A DNA stretch of 64,000 nucleotides from DATBFU01 sp035498405 (GCA_035498405.1 DATKAE010000052.1:1-64000), one strand, 5' to 3'. Positions 17,361-27,585 are shown, counted from the first letter of the stretch. The notes: a model not told the origin generated them from the sequence alone. Numbers and translations: made by a program.

Positions 17361-17372
17361 CCCCTCACCCCT
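17256..17372. repeat. Intergenic G-arm/C-arm element (copy 3)
   Basis: Many GGGG tracts spaced by CGA, TGA or TTA (17256-17315) are followed by a spacer of about 39 nt and a C-arm CCCTAACCCCTCACCCC (17355-17371), which ends 6 nt before the fmt ATG. The G-arm is read as coding sequence by the preceding gene, and the C-arm occupies the place where the fmt ribosome binding site should be. Confidence 0.8.
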
Positions 17373-17377
17373 TCCTC

Positions 17378-18319
17378 ATGAAGGCCCTCTTCTTCGGAAC
17401 CCCCGAATTTGCGGTGCCCTCCCTCGACGCGGTCCTCGCCTGCTCCGACGTGCCGCTCGTCGTGACGCGGCCCGATCGACCGGTGGGACGCCACTCCCGC
17501 CCGGTGCCGTCGCCGGTGGCAAGGCGCGCCGGGGAGCTGGGACTGCCGGTTGCCAAGCCCTTGCGCCTTCGCGGCGACCCGGAGCTCGCGGCAATGCTCC
17601 GAGCCGCGGCGCCGGATGTGGGCGTCGTTGTGGCCTACGGAAGGATCCTGCCGCCGGAGGTCCTTTCGGTTCCGAGGCTCGGGTTCGTCAACGTGCACGC
17701 TTCGCTCCTCCCGCGTCACCGCGGCGCCTCGCCGGTCGCCGCGGCGCTCCTCGCGGGAGACGAGGAGACCGGCGTCGTGACGATGCGGGTGGTCGAGGAG
17801 CTGGACGCGGGGCCCTTGTATCTCTCGAGGCGCGTCCCGATCGAGCCGGAGGAGGACGCCGGCGCGCTCTCGGAAAGGCTCTCGCGACTCGGAGCGGAGC
17901 TCCTCGTCGAGACGCTCCGGGGGCTCGAGGCCGGGACCCTCTCCCCCAAGCCGCAGGTGGGTGAGCTCACCTTCTGCCGGCCGCTCTCGCGAGAGGATGG
18001 CGAGGTGGATTGGACTCGTCGGGCCGATGAGATCGTGCGGCGCCTGCGAGCCTTTTCCCCGTGGCCGGGAATCTTCACGTTTCAGGGATCGGAGCGAGTG
18101 AAGATCCTCGATGCGGCGCCGGTTGTGGCCGGCGCGGCGCTGCCGCCGGGAACGCTCTGGAGGGAAGGGGAGGCGGCACTCGTTGCCGCGGGTGACGGCA
18201 CGGCGCTCGCTCTCTTGCGCGTGCAGCGGGAAGGCCGCAAGCCCGTCGGCGGAGCGGAATTCCTGCGTGCCCTCGTGCGCCTGCCCGTCCGCTTCGGCAG
18301 GGCACCCGAGGCGAATTGA
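17378..18319 (+). CDS. fmt: Methionyl-tRNA formyltransferase
   Basis: Fmt formylates the initiator Met-tRNA with 10-formyl-tetrahydrofolate. The 313-residue protein begins FFGTPEFAVPSLDA, holds the catalytic/folate site VNVHASLLPRHRGASPV (about 104-120) and the later ELDAGP, and has the smaller C-terminal OB-like domain. The ATG at 17378 is directly preceded by a pyrimidine-rich repeat arm and no ribosome binding site is visible, so translation may depend on the upstream gene or a leaderless mode. The stop overlaps the rsmB start (ATGA). Confidence 0.95.
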   Translation: MKALFFGTPEFAVPSLDAVLACSDVPLVVTRPDRPVGRHSRPVPSPVARRAGELGLPVAKPLRLRGDPELAAMLRAAAPDVGVVVAYGRILPPEVLSVPRLGFVNVHASLLPRHRGASPVAAALLAGDEETGVVTMRVVEELDAGPLYLSRRVPIEPEEDAGALSERLSRLGAELLVETLRGLEAGTLSPKPQVGELTFCRPLSREDGEVDWTRRADEIVRRLRAFSPWPGIFTFQGSERVKILDAAPVVAGAALPPGTLWREGEAALVAAGDGTALALLRVQREGRKPVGGAEFLRALVRLPVRFGRAPEAN

Positions 18320-19701
18320 TGCCGCCGCGGCGGTCGGCGCGGGACCGGGCCGTCGACCTGCTGCGGGAGGTGCTCGAGCGCGGGGGCCGCGCCACCCCGC
18401 TTCTCGGCAAGCGGGGCGCCGGCCTCTCGGCCGCGGATCAGGATCTCCTGCGCGAGCTCGTGCTGGGCGTCCTGCGTTGGCGCTTGGCGCTCGACGCGGA
18501 GATCGCTTCGGTCAGCCGCGTGCCTCTGCCGCGGCTCGCGCCGAAGCTGCGGGAGATCCTGGAAGTCGCGCTTTACCAGATTCGCCACCTCGACCGAATC
18601 CCCCACTACGCCGCCGTGAGCGAGGCGGTCACGCAGGCCCGCACGAGCGGCGGGGAAGGTGCGGCGAAGCTCGTCAACGGCGTGCTGCGAGGAATCCTTC
18701 TCCTGCCTCCTCCCTCTCCTCCGGGGGGAGAGGGGAGCGTTGAAGGAGTCGAGCTCGCCCGCCACTTCTCCCACCCCGCCTTCTTGGTCGAGCGGTGGCT
18801 CGAGCGCTTCGGTCCGGAGCGGACGCGCGGGATCCTGGAGGCGGACAACCGGCCGTCCGGCCTCGACCTGATGGTCAACCCAACGGCCGGGAGCCGCGAG
18901 GCCCTCGTCGAAGATCTGCGCGCGGAGGGAATCGAGGCTCGACCTTCGTCGCTTTGCCCTCTGGGCTTGACCGTGGTCAGCGGAAATCCGTTCCGGTCCT
19001 CGCTCTTCGGGCGGGGACGCTTCGCGGTGCAGGATCTCGGATCCCAGGCGCTGCCGCTGCTGCTTCCTCCCGGCGACACCCTGATCGATCTCGCCGCCGC
19101 GCCCGGAGGAAAGTCCTTCGCGGCGCTGGCACTCGGGCAGGCGCGGCGCGCCGTGGCGCTCGATCGGTCCCTGGCGCGGCTGCGGCTGTTCGAGGAAAAC
19201 CGCGTGCGCCTGGCGCTGCCGCAGGCCACCCCCGTCGCCGCCGATCTCTCCGCGGCTCCTTTGGCGCCGGGCCGGTTCGACCGTGTTCTCTTCGATGCCC
19301 CTTGCAGCGGCACGGGCACGTTGCGAAAGAGCCCGGAGATCCGTTACCGGGTCACGCCGGCGTCCATCGAGAGCGTCGCGGCGGTTCAAGAGGCCGGCCT
19401 CCTGGCCGCGGCCGAGCTGCTCGCGCCAGACGGGTTCCTCCTCTATTCCACCTGCAGTCTCGAAGCCGAGGAGAACGAGCGGGTAGTCGGGCGGGTGCTG
19501 GAGAAGATGCCCCGTCTCGAGGCTTTTCCGATCGAGGCGCCCGAGGGCTTGAGGCCCCATGTTTCGGGCGCTCTCTGTCGTCTCTTCCCGGATCGGGAAA
19601 CCGACGGGTTTACCGCCCATCTGCTGCGTCGCAAACCCGCCGAGTTGCCCCGGGGCGTGACCTCCACGCCGACCCCTCGCATAGACTCTGGGCCGGCATG
19701 A
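18319..19701 (+). CDS. rsmB: 16S rRNA cytosine-5 methyltransferase RsmB (Sun family)
   Basis: RsmB makes m5C in 16S rRNA (position 967 in E. coli). The 460-residue protein has an N-terminal NusB-like RNA-binding domain (about 1-115), then the SAM-dependent domain with LAAAPGGKS, the catalytic motif DAPCSGTGT (Cys329) and the nucleophile motif YSTCS (Cys379). An insert LLPPPSPPGGEGS between the two domains comes from a hairpin-forming DNA stretch (18712-18734). It starts with ATG inside the fmt stop and ends inside the start of the next gene; fmt-rsmB is a common bacterial pairing. Confidence 0.93.
   Translation: MPPRRSARDRAVDLLREVLERGGRATPLLGKRGAGLSAADQDLLRELVLGVLRWRLALDAEIASVSRVPLPRLAPKLREILEVALYQIRHLDRIPHYAAVSEAVTQARTSGGEGAAKLVNGVLRGILLLPPPSPPGGEGSVEGVELARHFSHPAFLVERWLERFGPERTRGILEADNRPSGLDLMVNPTAGSREALVEDLRAEGIEARPSSLCPLGLTVVSGNPFRSSLFGRGRFAVQDLGSQALPLLLPPGDTLIDLAAAPGGKSFAALALGQARRAVALDRSLARLRLFEENRVRLALPQATPVAADLSAAPLAPGRFDRVLFDAPCSGTGTLRKSPEIRYRVTPASIESVAAVQEAGLLAAAELLAPDGFLLYSTCSLEAEENERVVGRVLEKMPRLEAFPIEAPEGLRPHVSGALCRLFPDRETDGFTAHLLRRKPAELPRGVTSTPTPRIDSGPA
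18712..18734. repeat. In-gene inverted repeat in the rsmB linker
   Basis: CCCTCTCC (18712-18719) and GGAGAGGG (18727-18734) pair perfectly around a 7-nt loop. It encodes a Pro/Gly-rich linker between two domains, so it looks like a palindromic unit tolerated inside a coding region. Confidence 0.6.
19682..19687 (+). promoter_or_regulatory. -10-like element TAGACT before the aminotransferase gene
   Basis: TAGACT ends 10 nt before the ATG at 19698, inside the last codons of rsmB. It has the same word and similar spacing as the other leaderless candidates here, and may give the downstream gene its own transcript. Confidence 0.4.
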
Positions 19702-20870
19702 ACGTGAGGCGTCGGGCAGCCCGGAAGGAGCTGGCGGAAAGTCCCGTGGGCGGGCCGGCGACGGTTCCCCTGCTCGACCTGACGCGTTACGAGGAGAAGC
19801 TCCGAGGCGAGATCTCGCAGGCCGTTGCCGCCGTCTTCGCGTCTGGCAAGTTCATCCTGGGTCCGGCAAACGAGGCCTTCGAGAGAGCCTTTGCCTCGAG
19901 ACTCGGCGTCGGGCATGCGCTCGGTGTCTCCTCGGGCACGGACGCGCTGCTGGTCGCGCTGATGGCCCTGGGAGTGGAGCCCGGTGACGAGGTCATTACC
20001 TCGCCCTTCACCTTCTTTGCGTCCGCGGGCGCGGTCGCGCGCCTCGGCGCAAGGCCGGTTTTCGTCGACATCGAGCCGGACGGCTTCACGCTCGACCCGG
20101 CGCGTCTCGAGTCGGCGATCACGCCCCGAACGAAGGCCATCGAGCCGGTCCATCTCTTCGGACAGTGCGCCGACATGACTGCGATCCTGTCGATCGCGAA
20201 TCGGCGCGGCATCCCGGTCCTCGAGGACGCCTGCCAGGCCGTGGGAGCCGCGCACCGGGGCCGGCTGGCCGGGACCATGGGCAGGGTGGCGGCGTTCTCC
20301 TTCTACCCGACGAAGAATCTGGGGGCAGCCGGCGACGCCGGGGCCGTCGTCACGGACGACGATCGCCTCGCAGAGCGCGTTCGGGCGCTCCGCGTCCATG
20401 GCAGCCTCGGCGCCGACCGCCATGAGGGCGTGGGCGGCAACTTCCGGATGGATGCGGTGCAGGCGGCCGTCATCGCAGCGAAGCTGCCGTACCTGGACGA
20501 GTGGAATCGACGCCGGCGCGAGATTGCGGCGCTCTACGGAGAACTTCTCGGGGACGCGGCTCGGGCAGGGCGGCTGACGCTGCCCGAGGAAAGGCCGGGT
20601 GAGCGGCACGTCTTCCATCAGTACGTCGTGCGGATTGCCGACCGGGATCGCGTCGGGCGGGAGCTCGAGTCTCGCGGTATCGCGACCTCCGCGCTCTACG
20701 CGGTGCCGCTCCATCGGCAAGAGTGCTTTTCGAGCCTCGGCTACGGACCCGGCTCGTTCCCGGCAGCGGAGCGGGCGTCGCGAGAAGCCCTGGCGCTGCC
20801 CATCTTCCCGCAGCTTTTCGACGAGGAGATCGCCAGGGTCGCCGAGGCTCTCCTGGACTGTCTGGACTAG
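19698..20870 (+). CDS. DegT/DnrJ/EryC1/StrS-family sugar aminotransferase
   Basis: A PLP-dependent aminotransferase of 390 residues acting on nucleotide-linked keto sugars. It shows GSGTDAL-like SSGTDALLVAL (73-83), EVITSPFTFFASA, HLFGQCADM, EDACQAVGA and the PLP lysine in FYPTKNLGAAGD (Lys206). The closest usual roles are synthesis of amino sugars for surface polysaccharide; the exact sugar cannot be told from sequence. The ATG overlaps the rsmB stop by 4 nt. A polysaccharide cluster begins about 2.2 kb downstream, after groESL. Confidence 0.88.
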   Translation: MNVRRRAARKELAESPVGGPATVPLLDLTRYEEKLRGEISQAVAAVFASGKFILGPANEAFERAFASRLGVGHALGVSSGTDALLVALMALGVEPGDEVITSPFTFFASAGAVARLGARPVFVDIEPDGFTLDPARLESAITPRTKAIEPVHLFGQCADMTAILSIANRRGIPVLEDACQAVGAAHRGRLAGTMGRVAAFSFYPTKNLGAAGDAGAVVTDDDRLAERVRALRVHGSLGADRHEGVGGNFRMDAVQAAVIAAKLPYLDEWNRRRREIAALYGELLGDAARAGRLTLPEERPGERHVFHQYVVRIADRDRVGRELESRGIATSALYAVPLHRQECFSSLGYGPGSFPAAERASREALALPIFPQLFDEEIARVAEALLDCLD

Positions 20871-20916
20871 TTTCCTTCGGCGGTAAGCTGCACTTAAACA
20901 ATTGATTCAAAATAAC

Positions 20917-20944
20917 TTGACCCTGTAGTGCATCTGCCTACTAG
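20917..20944 (+). promoter_or_regulatory. groESL promoter
   Basis: TTGACC (20917-20922) and TACTAG (20939-20944) are 16 bp apart. The -10 overlaps the left arm of the CIRCE element, so bound repressor would block RNA polymerase. This is the usual layout for HrcA-controlled chaperonin operons. The AT-rich patch just upstream (20893-20916) stands out locally. Confidence 0.65.
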
Positions 20945-20967
20945 CACTCATCGTCGATGAGTGCTAG
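20941..20967. promoter_or_regulatory. CIRCE operator (HrcA binding site)
   Basis: CTAGCACTC and GAGTGCTAG form a perfect 9-bp inverted repeat with a 9-bp spacer. The known consensus is TTAGCACTC-N9-GAGTGCTAA, so only the outermost bases differ, and they do so symmetrically. It lies 74 nt before the groES ATG. This predicts heat-shock repression of groESL by HrcA, encoded elsewhere. Confidence 0.95.
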
Positions 20968-21040
20968 TATCTCCCGCGCCCAAGGGCACCTCGAAAGAGG
21001 CCCGACGGGTCAAACAGAAACGAAAGGCAGGAGGCAACGC

Positions 21041-21331
21041 ATGAAGATTCGTCCGCTTTACGACCGCATCCTCGTCAAGAGGCTCGAGGCTCAGGAGATG
21101 AAGAAGGGGGGAATCATCATCCCCGACACCGCCAAGGAGAAACCGATGGAGGCGGAGGTCGTCGCCGTCGGCAAGGGCAAGATCAACGAAGAGGGCAAGC
21201 AACTTCCCCTGGACGTCAAGAAGGGCGACCGCATTCTCATCGGCAAGTACGCCGGCACCGAAATCAAGATCGACGACGAAGAGCACCTGATCCTGCGCGA
21301 AGACGAAGTGCTCGCGGTAGTCGAGAAGTAA
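21041..21331 (+). CDS. groES: Co-chaperonin GroES
   Basis: GroES is the heptameric lid of the GroEL folding chamber. The 96-residue protein is standard: MKIRPLYDRILVKR at the start, the mobile loop EMKKGGIIIPDTAKEKP (about 19-35), and GDRILIGKYAGTEIK near the end. GGCAGGAGG lies before the ATG at 21041, which rules out the longer upstream reading. Spacing to groEL is 16 bp with its own ribosome binding site. Confidence 0.97.
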   Translation: MKIRPLYDRILVKRLEAQEMKKGGIIIPDTAKEKPMEAEVVAVGKGKINEEGKQLPLDVKKGDRILIGKYAGTEIKIDDEEHLILREDEVLAVVEK

Positions 21332-21347
21332 CGAGGAGTAGAGAACA

Positions 21348-22994
<1,647 letters not shown>

Positions 22995-23016
22995 TCCTTC
23001 GTTCCCCAGGTTTTCG

Positions 23017-23046
23017 AAGGCCCCGGCGTAAGCCGGGGCCTTTTTT
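23017..23046 (+). terminator. Rho-independent terminator of groESL
   Basis: An 11-bp GC-rich stem (AAGGCCCCGGC pairing with GCCGGGGCCTT) with a GTAA loop is followed by an uninterrupted run of T to 23046. It lies 22 bp after the groEL stop. This is the only classic intrinsic terminator I see in the window. Confidence 0.95.
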
Positions 23047-23106
23047 CTTCGGAGCCGCGGGGAGCGCCATGTCGTCGGCCGCCCCTATACTGGCGCCGCC
23101 ACTCCC

Positions 23107-24294
23107 ATGAGGCCGCTTCTCCACGCGCTTCTGCCGCGTCCTCCCCATCCGACGCGGGATGGCGGGGCGATCCGCGCATACTTCCTGCTGCGGGCGCTCT
23201 CCGACGAGTTTCGCGTCCGGGCATTTGTGCTGCGGTCGAGCTCGCGGCGGTCCGACGGCGACTACCCTCCCGAGATCCAGGTGCGCGAGATCCCGCACGT
23301 CGGCCGAGCTCCCCGGCGCGCCCTGGCCGTGGCGCGCAGTCTGGCAGGAGGAGCCGCCTACTCGGAGCTCCTCTATCGCTCCCGCCGGCTCTCGCGGGAG
23401 CTTCGGCAAGCCCTGTCGCGCGAGAGGCCTGAGTGGGTCGTGGCGTTCTTCTACCACCTGGGGGGGCTAGCCGTCCGGCAGGAGGCTCCGTCCTGGATCG
23501 ACTTTCAAAACGTCGACTCGCAGATCTGGGCGCGGGTTGCTCGCACCTCGACGTCGCCGTTTGCGCGCTGGTTTGCCCGCGGGCAGACGCCGCGAGTCCA
23601 GGCGCTCGAGCGGCGGCTGCTGTCGACGGCGCGCGGTGTTTCGTGTGTCTCGGTCCTCGATGCCGGCGCGCTTTCGGCGATGTCGCCCGGCGCCCGGCCC
23701 CTGGTCGTTCCGAACGGCGTGGATCTCTCCCGCTACCGGTTTAGGGCAGACCCGCGGCCGGACAAGCTGCTCTTCTTCGTGGGGGACCTCTCGTGGCCCC
23801 CGGAGGCCGAGGGGATTCGCTGGTTCCGAGCCGAGGTCTGGCCCCTGTTGAAGCGACATCACCCGGATGCCCGCGTGGAGGTCCTCGGTCGCGGTGCTCC
23901 GGCGGACCTGCGGCGGCTGTCCGAGCCGGACTTTTGCCTATTGGGCGAAGGCGGCGACACGCGCCCTTACTGGGAGCGCGCCGCCGTCGCGGTCGTGCCT
24001 CTGCGCGCCGGCGGAGGAACGCGGCTGAAGATCCTCGAGGCGGCGGCGTGTGGCGTTCCGGCCGTGTCGACGCCGGTAGGAGCCGAGGGGCTGGAGCTCG
24101 CACCGGGCGCCGAGATCGCGATCGGGGCGGACGCCGTTTCCTTTGCCGAGGAGACGGCGCGGCTCCTTTCGGATCCGGAAGCGCGGCGGCGGCAGGCCGC
24201 GGCGGCGCGGCGCAGGATCGAATCCGTCTACGATTGGACGCCGATCGGCGCCGCTTTCGCGGCGGAGCTCTCGCGCCGGAGCTCCACGGCATGA
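23107..24294 (+). CDS. GT4-type glycosyltransferase
   Basis: A 395-residue GT-B fold glycosyltransferase, resembling those of exopolysaccharide loci (TIGR03087-like). It begins PRPPHPTRDGGAIRAYFLLR, a donor/acceptor-side glycine motif, and has the nucleotide-sugar region VVPLRAGGGTRLKILEAAACG (about 297-317), with the Glu that closes the EX7E-like motif. It is cytosolic or membrane-associated and likely transfers a sugar in capsule or EPS assembly. TATACT lies about 15 nt before the ATG at 23107. A 4-nt overlap joins it to the next gene. Confidence 0.88.
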   Translation: MRPLLHALLPRPPHPTRDGGAIRAYFLLRALSDEFRVRAFVLRSSSRRSDGDYPPEIQVREIPHVGRAPRRALAVARSLAGGAAYSELLYRSRRLSRELRQALSRERPEWVVAFFYHLGGLAVRQEAPSWIDFQNVDSQIWARVARTSTSPFARWFARGQTPRVQALERRLLSTARGVSCVSVLDAGALSAMSPGARPLVVPNGVDLSRYRFRADPRPDKLLFFVGDLSWPPEAEGIRWFRAEVWPLLKRHHPDARVEVLGRGAPADLRRLSEPDFCLLGEGGDTRPYWERAAVAVVPLRAGGGTRLKILEAAACGVPAVSTPVGAEGLELAPGAEIAIGADAVSFAEETARLLSDPEARRRQAAAARRRIESVYDWTPIGAAFAAELSRRSSTA

Positions 24295-25427
24295 CCGAGG
24301 TTGCCGTCGGGCTCTTGCTGGCCTCCGTCTGGCTCGCGGTCTGGTCCTACGTGCTCTATCCGCCGTGGATCCGGCTTCTTTCCGCGCGCCGGCCGCCGCG
24401 CCCGGGGTCGACCGGCGGACCGCCCTCGGTAGAGGTTCTCGTGGCCGCGGCGGACGAAGAGACGGTGATCGGCCAACGCGTTCAGAACCTGCTCGAGCAG
24501 CAGGTCGGGGCTCCCTATACCGTCGCGATCGGCTGCGACGGCTGCACGGATGGCACGGCGGCGCGCGCGCGGGAGGCCGCGGCCGGCGACCCGCGGGTCC
24601 GGGTCGTCGAATTTGGAGCGCGGCGGGGGAAGGCTTCCGTCTTGAACGATCTCGTCGCCTCCGCGCCCGCGGAGGTCATTGTCTTCACTGACGCGAACAC
24701 GCGTTTCGATCCGGGCGCGGTCGCGAGCCTGTCAGGGGCCATGACGAATCCCGCTGTGGGCGCGGCTTGCGGGCGGCTGATCCTGGAAGCAGGCGACGGC
24801 CGAGCGACGCCGGAGAGCGTGTTCTGGGAGTGGGAAACCCGCTCCAAGGAGGCGGAAGGCCGATTGGGCGTGTGTCTCGGAGCCAACGGGGCGATCTATG
24901 CGGCGCGGCGGGCCTCCGTCCAGCCGTTGCCCGCGGATACCGCCATGGATGACTTCCTGATCCCGGCGCGGATCGCGGCGCGGGGCGAGGACGTCGTTTT
25001 TACCCCCGATGCGGTGGCGCGCGAGAGCTTCCCGGCAGGCGTGCGCGAGGAATTTTCGCGCCGATTTCGCATCGGGATCGGCGCGGGACAGGTCCTGCGC
25101 CGCGAACGCTGGCTCTGGAGCTTCCGGCGGCCGATGATCGCCTTCGTCTTCTTCTCGCGCAAGGCGGCGCGATGGCTGTCTCCCGTCGCGATGCTGCTGG
25201 CCCTTCTCGCGTCGCTTGGCAGCCGCGCGCTCTTTCCCTGGGCCCTCGCCGCGCTGGGCCTCGCGGCGCTTCTCGCACTGTCGGCGCACGGGCCGATTCG
25301 ACGAGGCGGAGTCCGCTCGAGGCTCTATTATTTCTCCGTGATCAACCTGGCCCTGGCCGCCGGCGTGCTCGCCGGGCTTCTGGGTTACCGCCGGCCCGCG
25401 TGGAAGACGGCGCGGAGCCCGGGCTAG
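24291..25427 (+). CDS. GT2-type membrane glycosyltransferase
   Basis: A 378-residue protein with one N-terminal membrane helix (about 5-30), a GT-A catalytic domain and two to three C-terminal helices (about 290-370). Visible GT2 features are the nucleotide-binding IGCDGCTDGTAARA, the metal motif FTDANTRFD (the DxD position), and the acceptor-side TAMDDFLIPARI with the catalytic ED-like acids. Such proteins extend polysaccharide chains on undecaprenyl carriers. The start overlaps the upstream stop (ATGA), and a 3-bp gap separates it from the sugar transferase. Confidence 0.87.
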   Translation: MTEVAVGLLLASVWLAVWSYVLYPPWIRLLSARRPPRPGSTGGPPSVEVLVAAADEETVIGQRVQNLLEQQVGAPYTVAIGCDGCTDGTAARAREAAAGDPRVRVVEFGARRGKASVLNDLVASAPAEVIVFTDANTRFDPGAVASLSGAMTNPAVGAACGRLILEAGDGRATPESVFWEWETRSKEAEGRLGVCLGANGAIYAARRASVQPLPADTAMDDFLIPARIAARGEDVVFTPDAVARESFPAGVREEFSRRFRIGIGAGQVLRRERWLWSFRRPMIAFVFFSRKAARWLSPVAMLLALLASLGSRALFPWALAALGLAALLALSAHGPIRRGGVRSRLYYFSVINLALAAGVLAGLLGYRRPAWKTARSPG

Positions 25428-25430
25428 CTC

Positions 25431-26801
25431 TTGTCAGCCCGCCCGCTCACGCTTTTTCGCCCGGCCGCCGTCGTCGGGGATGCCCTCGTTGGGGCCACGG
25501 CGCTGTACCTCGCCTTCTTCCTCCGTGAGCGCGTCCGGATCCCCGGTACGGAGACCCTTCTTCCTCCGGAAAAGGTGCGGTTCACACTCGGCAATCTCGT
25601 GCTGATCGTCGGCGTTCAGGCACTCTCGATGTCTCTGTTCGGTCTCTACGGGTCGCGCGAGCGTTTTCGAGATCCGTTGGCACGTCGCCTGATCCCGGCG
25701 GTCTTCTTCCAGCTCTTCCTGCTCGCCTCCGTCTACTTTCTGGCCTTCGCTCAGCCCTACGCCTTTCCCCGATCGGTCCTCGTGCTGTACGTGTTGCTCG
25801 ATGCCGTTCTGATCGCTTTCTGGCGGGCGATCCTCGACCGGCTCTTCCCGCAGCCGCGCCGCCGCGCGGCGATCGTCGGGAGCGGTCTGACGGCCGCTTT
25901 GATCGCCGACGCCATCCGGCGACACCCGTGGACCGGAGTGGAGGTCGTGGGCGCGATCGGCGACCGGGGCGCAGCGGCTGGCCTGCCGCACTTGGGCCCG
26001 GTGGGGGAGATCGCCGAGATCGCGACGCGCGAGCGGATCGACGACCTCATCCTGACGCCCGAGGGACCGACGTGGCGCGACCGCCTCGCCCACGCCATTC
26101 CGTCCGACTTTCGGACGGAGCTCTTAGTCTGGCCTTCGCCGTTCGAAACGATGATCGGGAGGCTGCGGTTTCGCATCGTCGGGGATCTGCCGCTGCTGGA
26201 AGCGAAGGTCCGGCCGCTCGAGGGTCTCGCGGCGGCGGGCAAGCGTGCCACCGACCTCCTCGGAGCGGGCGTCCTGCTTCTCTTGCTTTGGCCGGTGCTT
26301 CTGCTGGCGGCGCTCTTCGTGGCGGTCACCTCCCCGGGAGGCGTCTTCTATCGGCAGAAGCGGGTCGGCAAGGATGGCCGCGTGTTCGAACTCTGGAAAC
26401 TCCGGACGATGCGCCCGGGCGCCGAAATCGAGACCGGCGCCGTGCTGGCGGTGCCCGACGATCCGCGCGTGACCGCCGTGGGCCGGCTCCTGCGCTCCGG
26501 GCGTGTGGACGAGATTCCACAGTTGTGGAACGTGCTGCGGGGCGACATGAGCCTGGTCGGACCGCGGCCGGAGCGGCCGGAGTTTACCGCCCGTTTCGCC
26601 GAGACCGTGGCCGGATACGACCTGCGCCACTCGGTGCGTCCCGGTGTGACGGGCCTGGCTCAGGTTTCGGGCGACTACGCCTCGGAACCGGAGATCAAGC
26701 TGCGCTACGATTTGGCGTATCTGAACAACTGGTCCTTCGGTCTCGACCTCGCAATCCTGTTGCGCACGCTTCCGGTCATCCTGACACGGCGGGGGATCTG
26801 A
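25431..26801 (+). CDS. Polyprenyl-phosphate glycosyl-1-phosphate transferase (WcaJ/WbaP type)
   Basis: A 456-residue membrane enzyme that primes surface polysaccharide synthesis by loading a sugar-1-phosphate on undecaprenyl phosphate. The N-terminal part has four membrane helices and a Rossmann-like domain (IVGSGLTAALIADAI). The C-terminal catalytic part starts with a membrane re-entrant helix (KRATDLLGAG, about 267-300) and has QKRVGKDGRVFELWKLRTM, RVDEIPQLWNVLRGDMS and LVGPRPERPEF. The start is TTG at 25431. It is the probable first committed step of the pathway encoded around it. Confidence 0.93.
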   Translation: MSARPLTLFRPAAVVGDALVGATALYLAFFLRERVRIPGTETLLPPEKVRFTLGNLVLIVGVQALSMSLFGLYGSRERFRDPLARRLIPAVFFQLFLLASVYFLAFAQPYAFPRSVLVLYVLLDAVLIAFWRAILDRLFPQPRRRAAIVGSGLTAALIADAIRRHPWTGVEVVGAIGDRGAAAGLPHLGPVGEIAEIATRERIDDLILTPEGPTWRDRLAHAIPSDFRTELLVWPSPFETMIGRLRFRIVGDLPLLEAKVRPLEGLAAAGKRATDLLGAGVLLLLLWPVLLLAALFVAVTSPGGVFYRQKRVGKDGRVFELWKLRTMRPGAEIETGAVLAVPDDPRVTAVGRLLRSGRVDEIPQLWNVLRGDMSLVGPRPERPEFTARFAETVAGYDLRHSVRPGVTGLAQVSGDYASEPEIKLRYDLAYLNNWSFGLDLAILLRTLPVILTRRGI

Positions 26802-26802
26802 C

Positions 26803-27585
26803 TTGGGGGAGAGCCGTCTGCCCGCCGAAGGCTCGCCAGGGCCGTCCCGACGGCCGAAGATCGCGGTCGTCATGCCGGCTTACAACGCGGAAAAGACGCT
26901 CGAGCGCACGTATGCCGACATTCCCACAGGATCGGTCGACGACGTCATCCTGGTCGACGACTGCTCGCGCGATCGCACCGTCGAGGTCGCCCACCGCTTG
27001 GGTCTCCACACCGTGGCGCACCAGAGAAACCGCGGCTATGGCGGCAACCAGAAGACCTGCTACCGGACCGCGCTCGAGCGGGGAGCCGACATCGTGGTCA
27101 TGGTGCATCCCGACCACCAATACGACCCGACCGTCATCCCGGACCTGATCGAGCCCCTGCTCGACGGCAAGTGCGACGCGGTCTTCGGCAGCCGAATGCT
27201 CGGGGGCCGTCCCATCCAGGGAGGGATGCCCAAGTGGAAGTATCTCGGCAACATCTTCCTGACGGCGGTCGAGAACGCGACGTTCCTGATCTACCTGACC
27301 GAGTACCACAGCGGGTTTCGCGCCTACTCGCGCCGATACCTCGAGTCCGTCAATCTCGGGGCCAACTCCGACGGTTTCGTCTTCGACACCGAGATCATCG
27401 CGCAGGGGATGGCCCACGGCTTGCGCATCCGCGAGATTCCGATCGCAACGCGTTACTTCGACGAAGCCTCGCAGATCGCCTTTGGTCCCTCGGTACGATA
27501 TGGATTCGCGATCCTGAAGACCATGCTCCTCTACAAACTGCACGTCTGGGGACTCTGGTCGGCCCCGATCTTCCGCAGGGGTTAG
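26803..27585 (+). CDS. GT2 glycosyltransferase, dolichyl-phosphate-mannose-synthase-like
   Basis: A 260-residue soluble GT-A enzyme: AVVMPAYNAEKTL (22-34), ILVDDCSRDRT (48-58), the glycine-rich QRNRGYGGNQK (74-84), MVHPDHQYDP (100-109, metal-binding acids), and SGFRAYSRR (169-177). It lacks the C-terminal membrane domains of longer relatives and probably makes a polyprenyl-linked sugar donor. The start is TTG at 26803, 2 nt after the previous stop. The gene ends in the first bases of the intergenic G-rich element. Confidence 0.88.
   Translation: MGESRLPAEGSPGPSRRPKIAVVMPAYNAEKTLERTYADIPTGSVDDVILVDDCSRDRTVEVAHRLGLHTVAHQRNRGYGGNQKTCYRTALERGADIVVMVHPDHQYDPTVIPDLIEPLLDGKCDAVFGSRMLGGRPIQGGMPKWKYLGNIFLTAVENATFLIYLTEYHSGFRAYSRRYLESVNLGANSDGFVFDTEIIAQGMAHGLRIREIPIATRYFDEASQIAFGPSVRYGFAILKTMLLYKLHVWGLWSAPIFRRG

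Noticed and set aside
20957..21040. Upstream in-frame extension of groES from the CIRCE region
   Set aside because: A good ribosome binding site precedes the ATG at 21041 and the conserved GroES start is MKIRPLYD; the upstream codons overlap the operator.
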